A stretch of DNA of 22,424 bases, taken from NCBI GenBank assembly GCA_028284565.1, contig JANQRM010000645.1:1-22424 (forward strand). The letters are read 5' to 3'. This document shows, piece by piece, positions 22,135 through 22,424 of the stretch (position 1 is the first letter of the stretch; each line of letters starts with the position of its first letter). A program made the translations under genes and the position numbers. Source of the stretch: Anaerolineae bacterium (GTDB taxonomy: Bacteria; Chloroflexota; Anaerolineae; Aggregatilineales; Phototrophicaceae). The notes under the pieces are model-generated. The model searched no databases. It was not told the DNA's origin and worked only from the letters and a program-made list of their open reading frames with translations.

Positions 22135-22424
22135 CGCTCCGACGGATGGTGTTGTGGGGAGGGGGTGCATTGTTTGTCGTGTTGCTACCGCAACTCTTCA
22201 CAGGTGGCTATCTGGTCAATGCCATGATCGCAACCGTGATTTGGATAATCTTCGCGCTGGCATTTGATTTGAGTGCGGGGCATGTGGGGGCAGTGTCCTT
22301 GGGGCATGTGGTCTTTTTTGGTGTGGGGGCATATGTGGCGGCGTTGGTCGCGCCCGATTTGGAGCTAGGTTATTTTGCTAGCTTGGGCTTGTCGGCAGTT
22401 GCGATGGGCATACTAGCGATAATC
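22131..22424 (+). CDS. livM: branched-chain-amino-acid-type ABC permease, LivM family (partial)
   Basis: The first 98 residues are present and the gene runs off the right edge. The start ATG overlaps the livH stop as ATGA. The sequence MTLRRMVLWGGGALFVVLLP is followed by spans including WIIFALAFDLSAGHVGAVSL and GHVVFFGVGAYVAALVA. LivM proteins typically carry a GxxSLGHxAFFGxGAY motif at this position. It should pair with LivH to form the channel. The two ATPases (LivG, LivF) are expected just beyond the window. Confidence 0.85.
   Translation, partial: MTLRRMVLWGGGALFVVLLPQLFTGGYLVNAMIATVIWIIFALAFDLSAGHVGAVSLGHVVFFGVGAYVAALVAPDLELGYFASLGLSAVAMGILAII

Overview
The window looks like a chromosomal segment of a Chloroflexota bacterium, most likely Anaerolineae-like. 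The evidence is indirect: secreted proteins with Pro/Thr-rich linkers and SH3-type C-terminal domains, a large AfsR-type BTAD/STAND/TPR regulator, several ABC importers for sugars and amino acids, moderate GC content, and the general protein style. No rRNA, tRNA or CRISPR was seen, so the taxonomy is inference.

Layout. (1) 1-1110: the 5' end of a class III aminotransferase gene (-) diverges from a D-tagatose/D-psicose 3-epimerase-type sugar epimerase (+); a perfect TTTGTACAAA palindrome lies between them. (2) 1111-1956: mostly decayed DNA. On the minus strand, pieces of a 4'-phosphopantetheinyl transferase can be read in three frames with the signature motifs at the correct spacing. (3) 1957-6389 (-): a compact cluster of a small ORF, a secreted thrombospondin-type-3-repeat protein, a single-domain globin, and a secreted protein with a C-terminal SH3-like domain. 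The last two are coupled by a TAATG stop-start overlap. (4) 6747-9656 (+): a divergent AfsR/SARP-like STAND regulator. (5) 9657-10027: a gap holding the remnant of a short-chain dehydrogenase.

(6) 10028-17657 (-): an alpha-glucoside (or related) uptake and breakdown locus: ROK regulator, two sugar ABC permeases, a solute-binding protein, and cytoplasmic GH15-like and GH31 glycosidases. No ABC ATPase is present, so a shared MsmK/MalK-type ATPase elsewhere is expected. The ROK gene has a strong sigma70-type promoter with a long inverted repeat at the likely start of transcription, and part of this repeat recurs just before the permease genes. (7) 17917-18721: the tail of a decayed serine recombinase and a DinB-family gene. 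(8) 19057-22424 (+): an IclR regulator followed by a branched-chain-amino-acid-type ABC importer (binding protein, LivH, start of LivM). Its promoter carries three TGAAACA half-sites that form two overlapping palindromes, a good candidate IclR operator. A strong hairpin with a T-run between the binding-protein gene and livH probably sets a high ratio of binding protein to permease.

The most interesting points are the globin/TSP3/SH3-like secreted-protein cluster beside the AfsR-like regulator, the two operator systems that can be read directly from the sequence, and three gene remnants (PPTase, SDR, resolvase) that an ORF caller would miss or misname.
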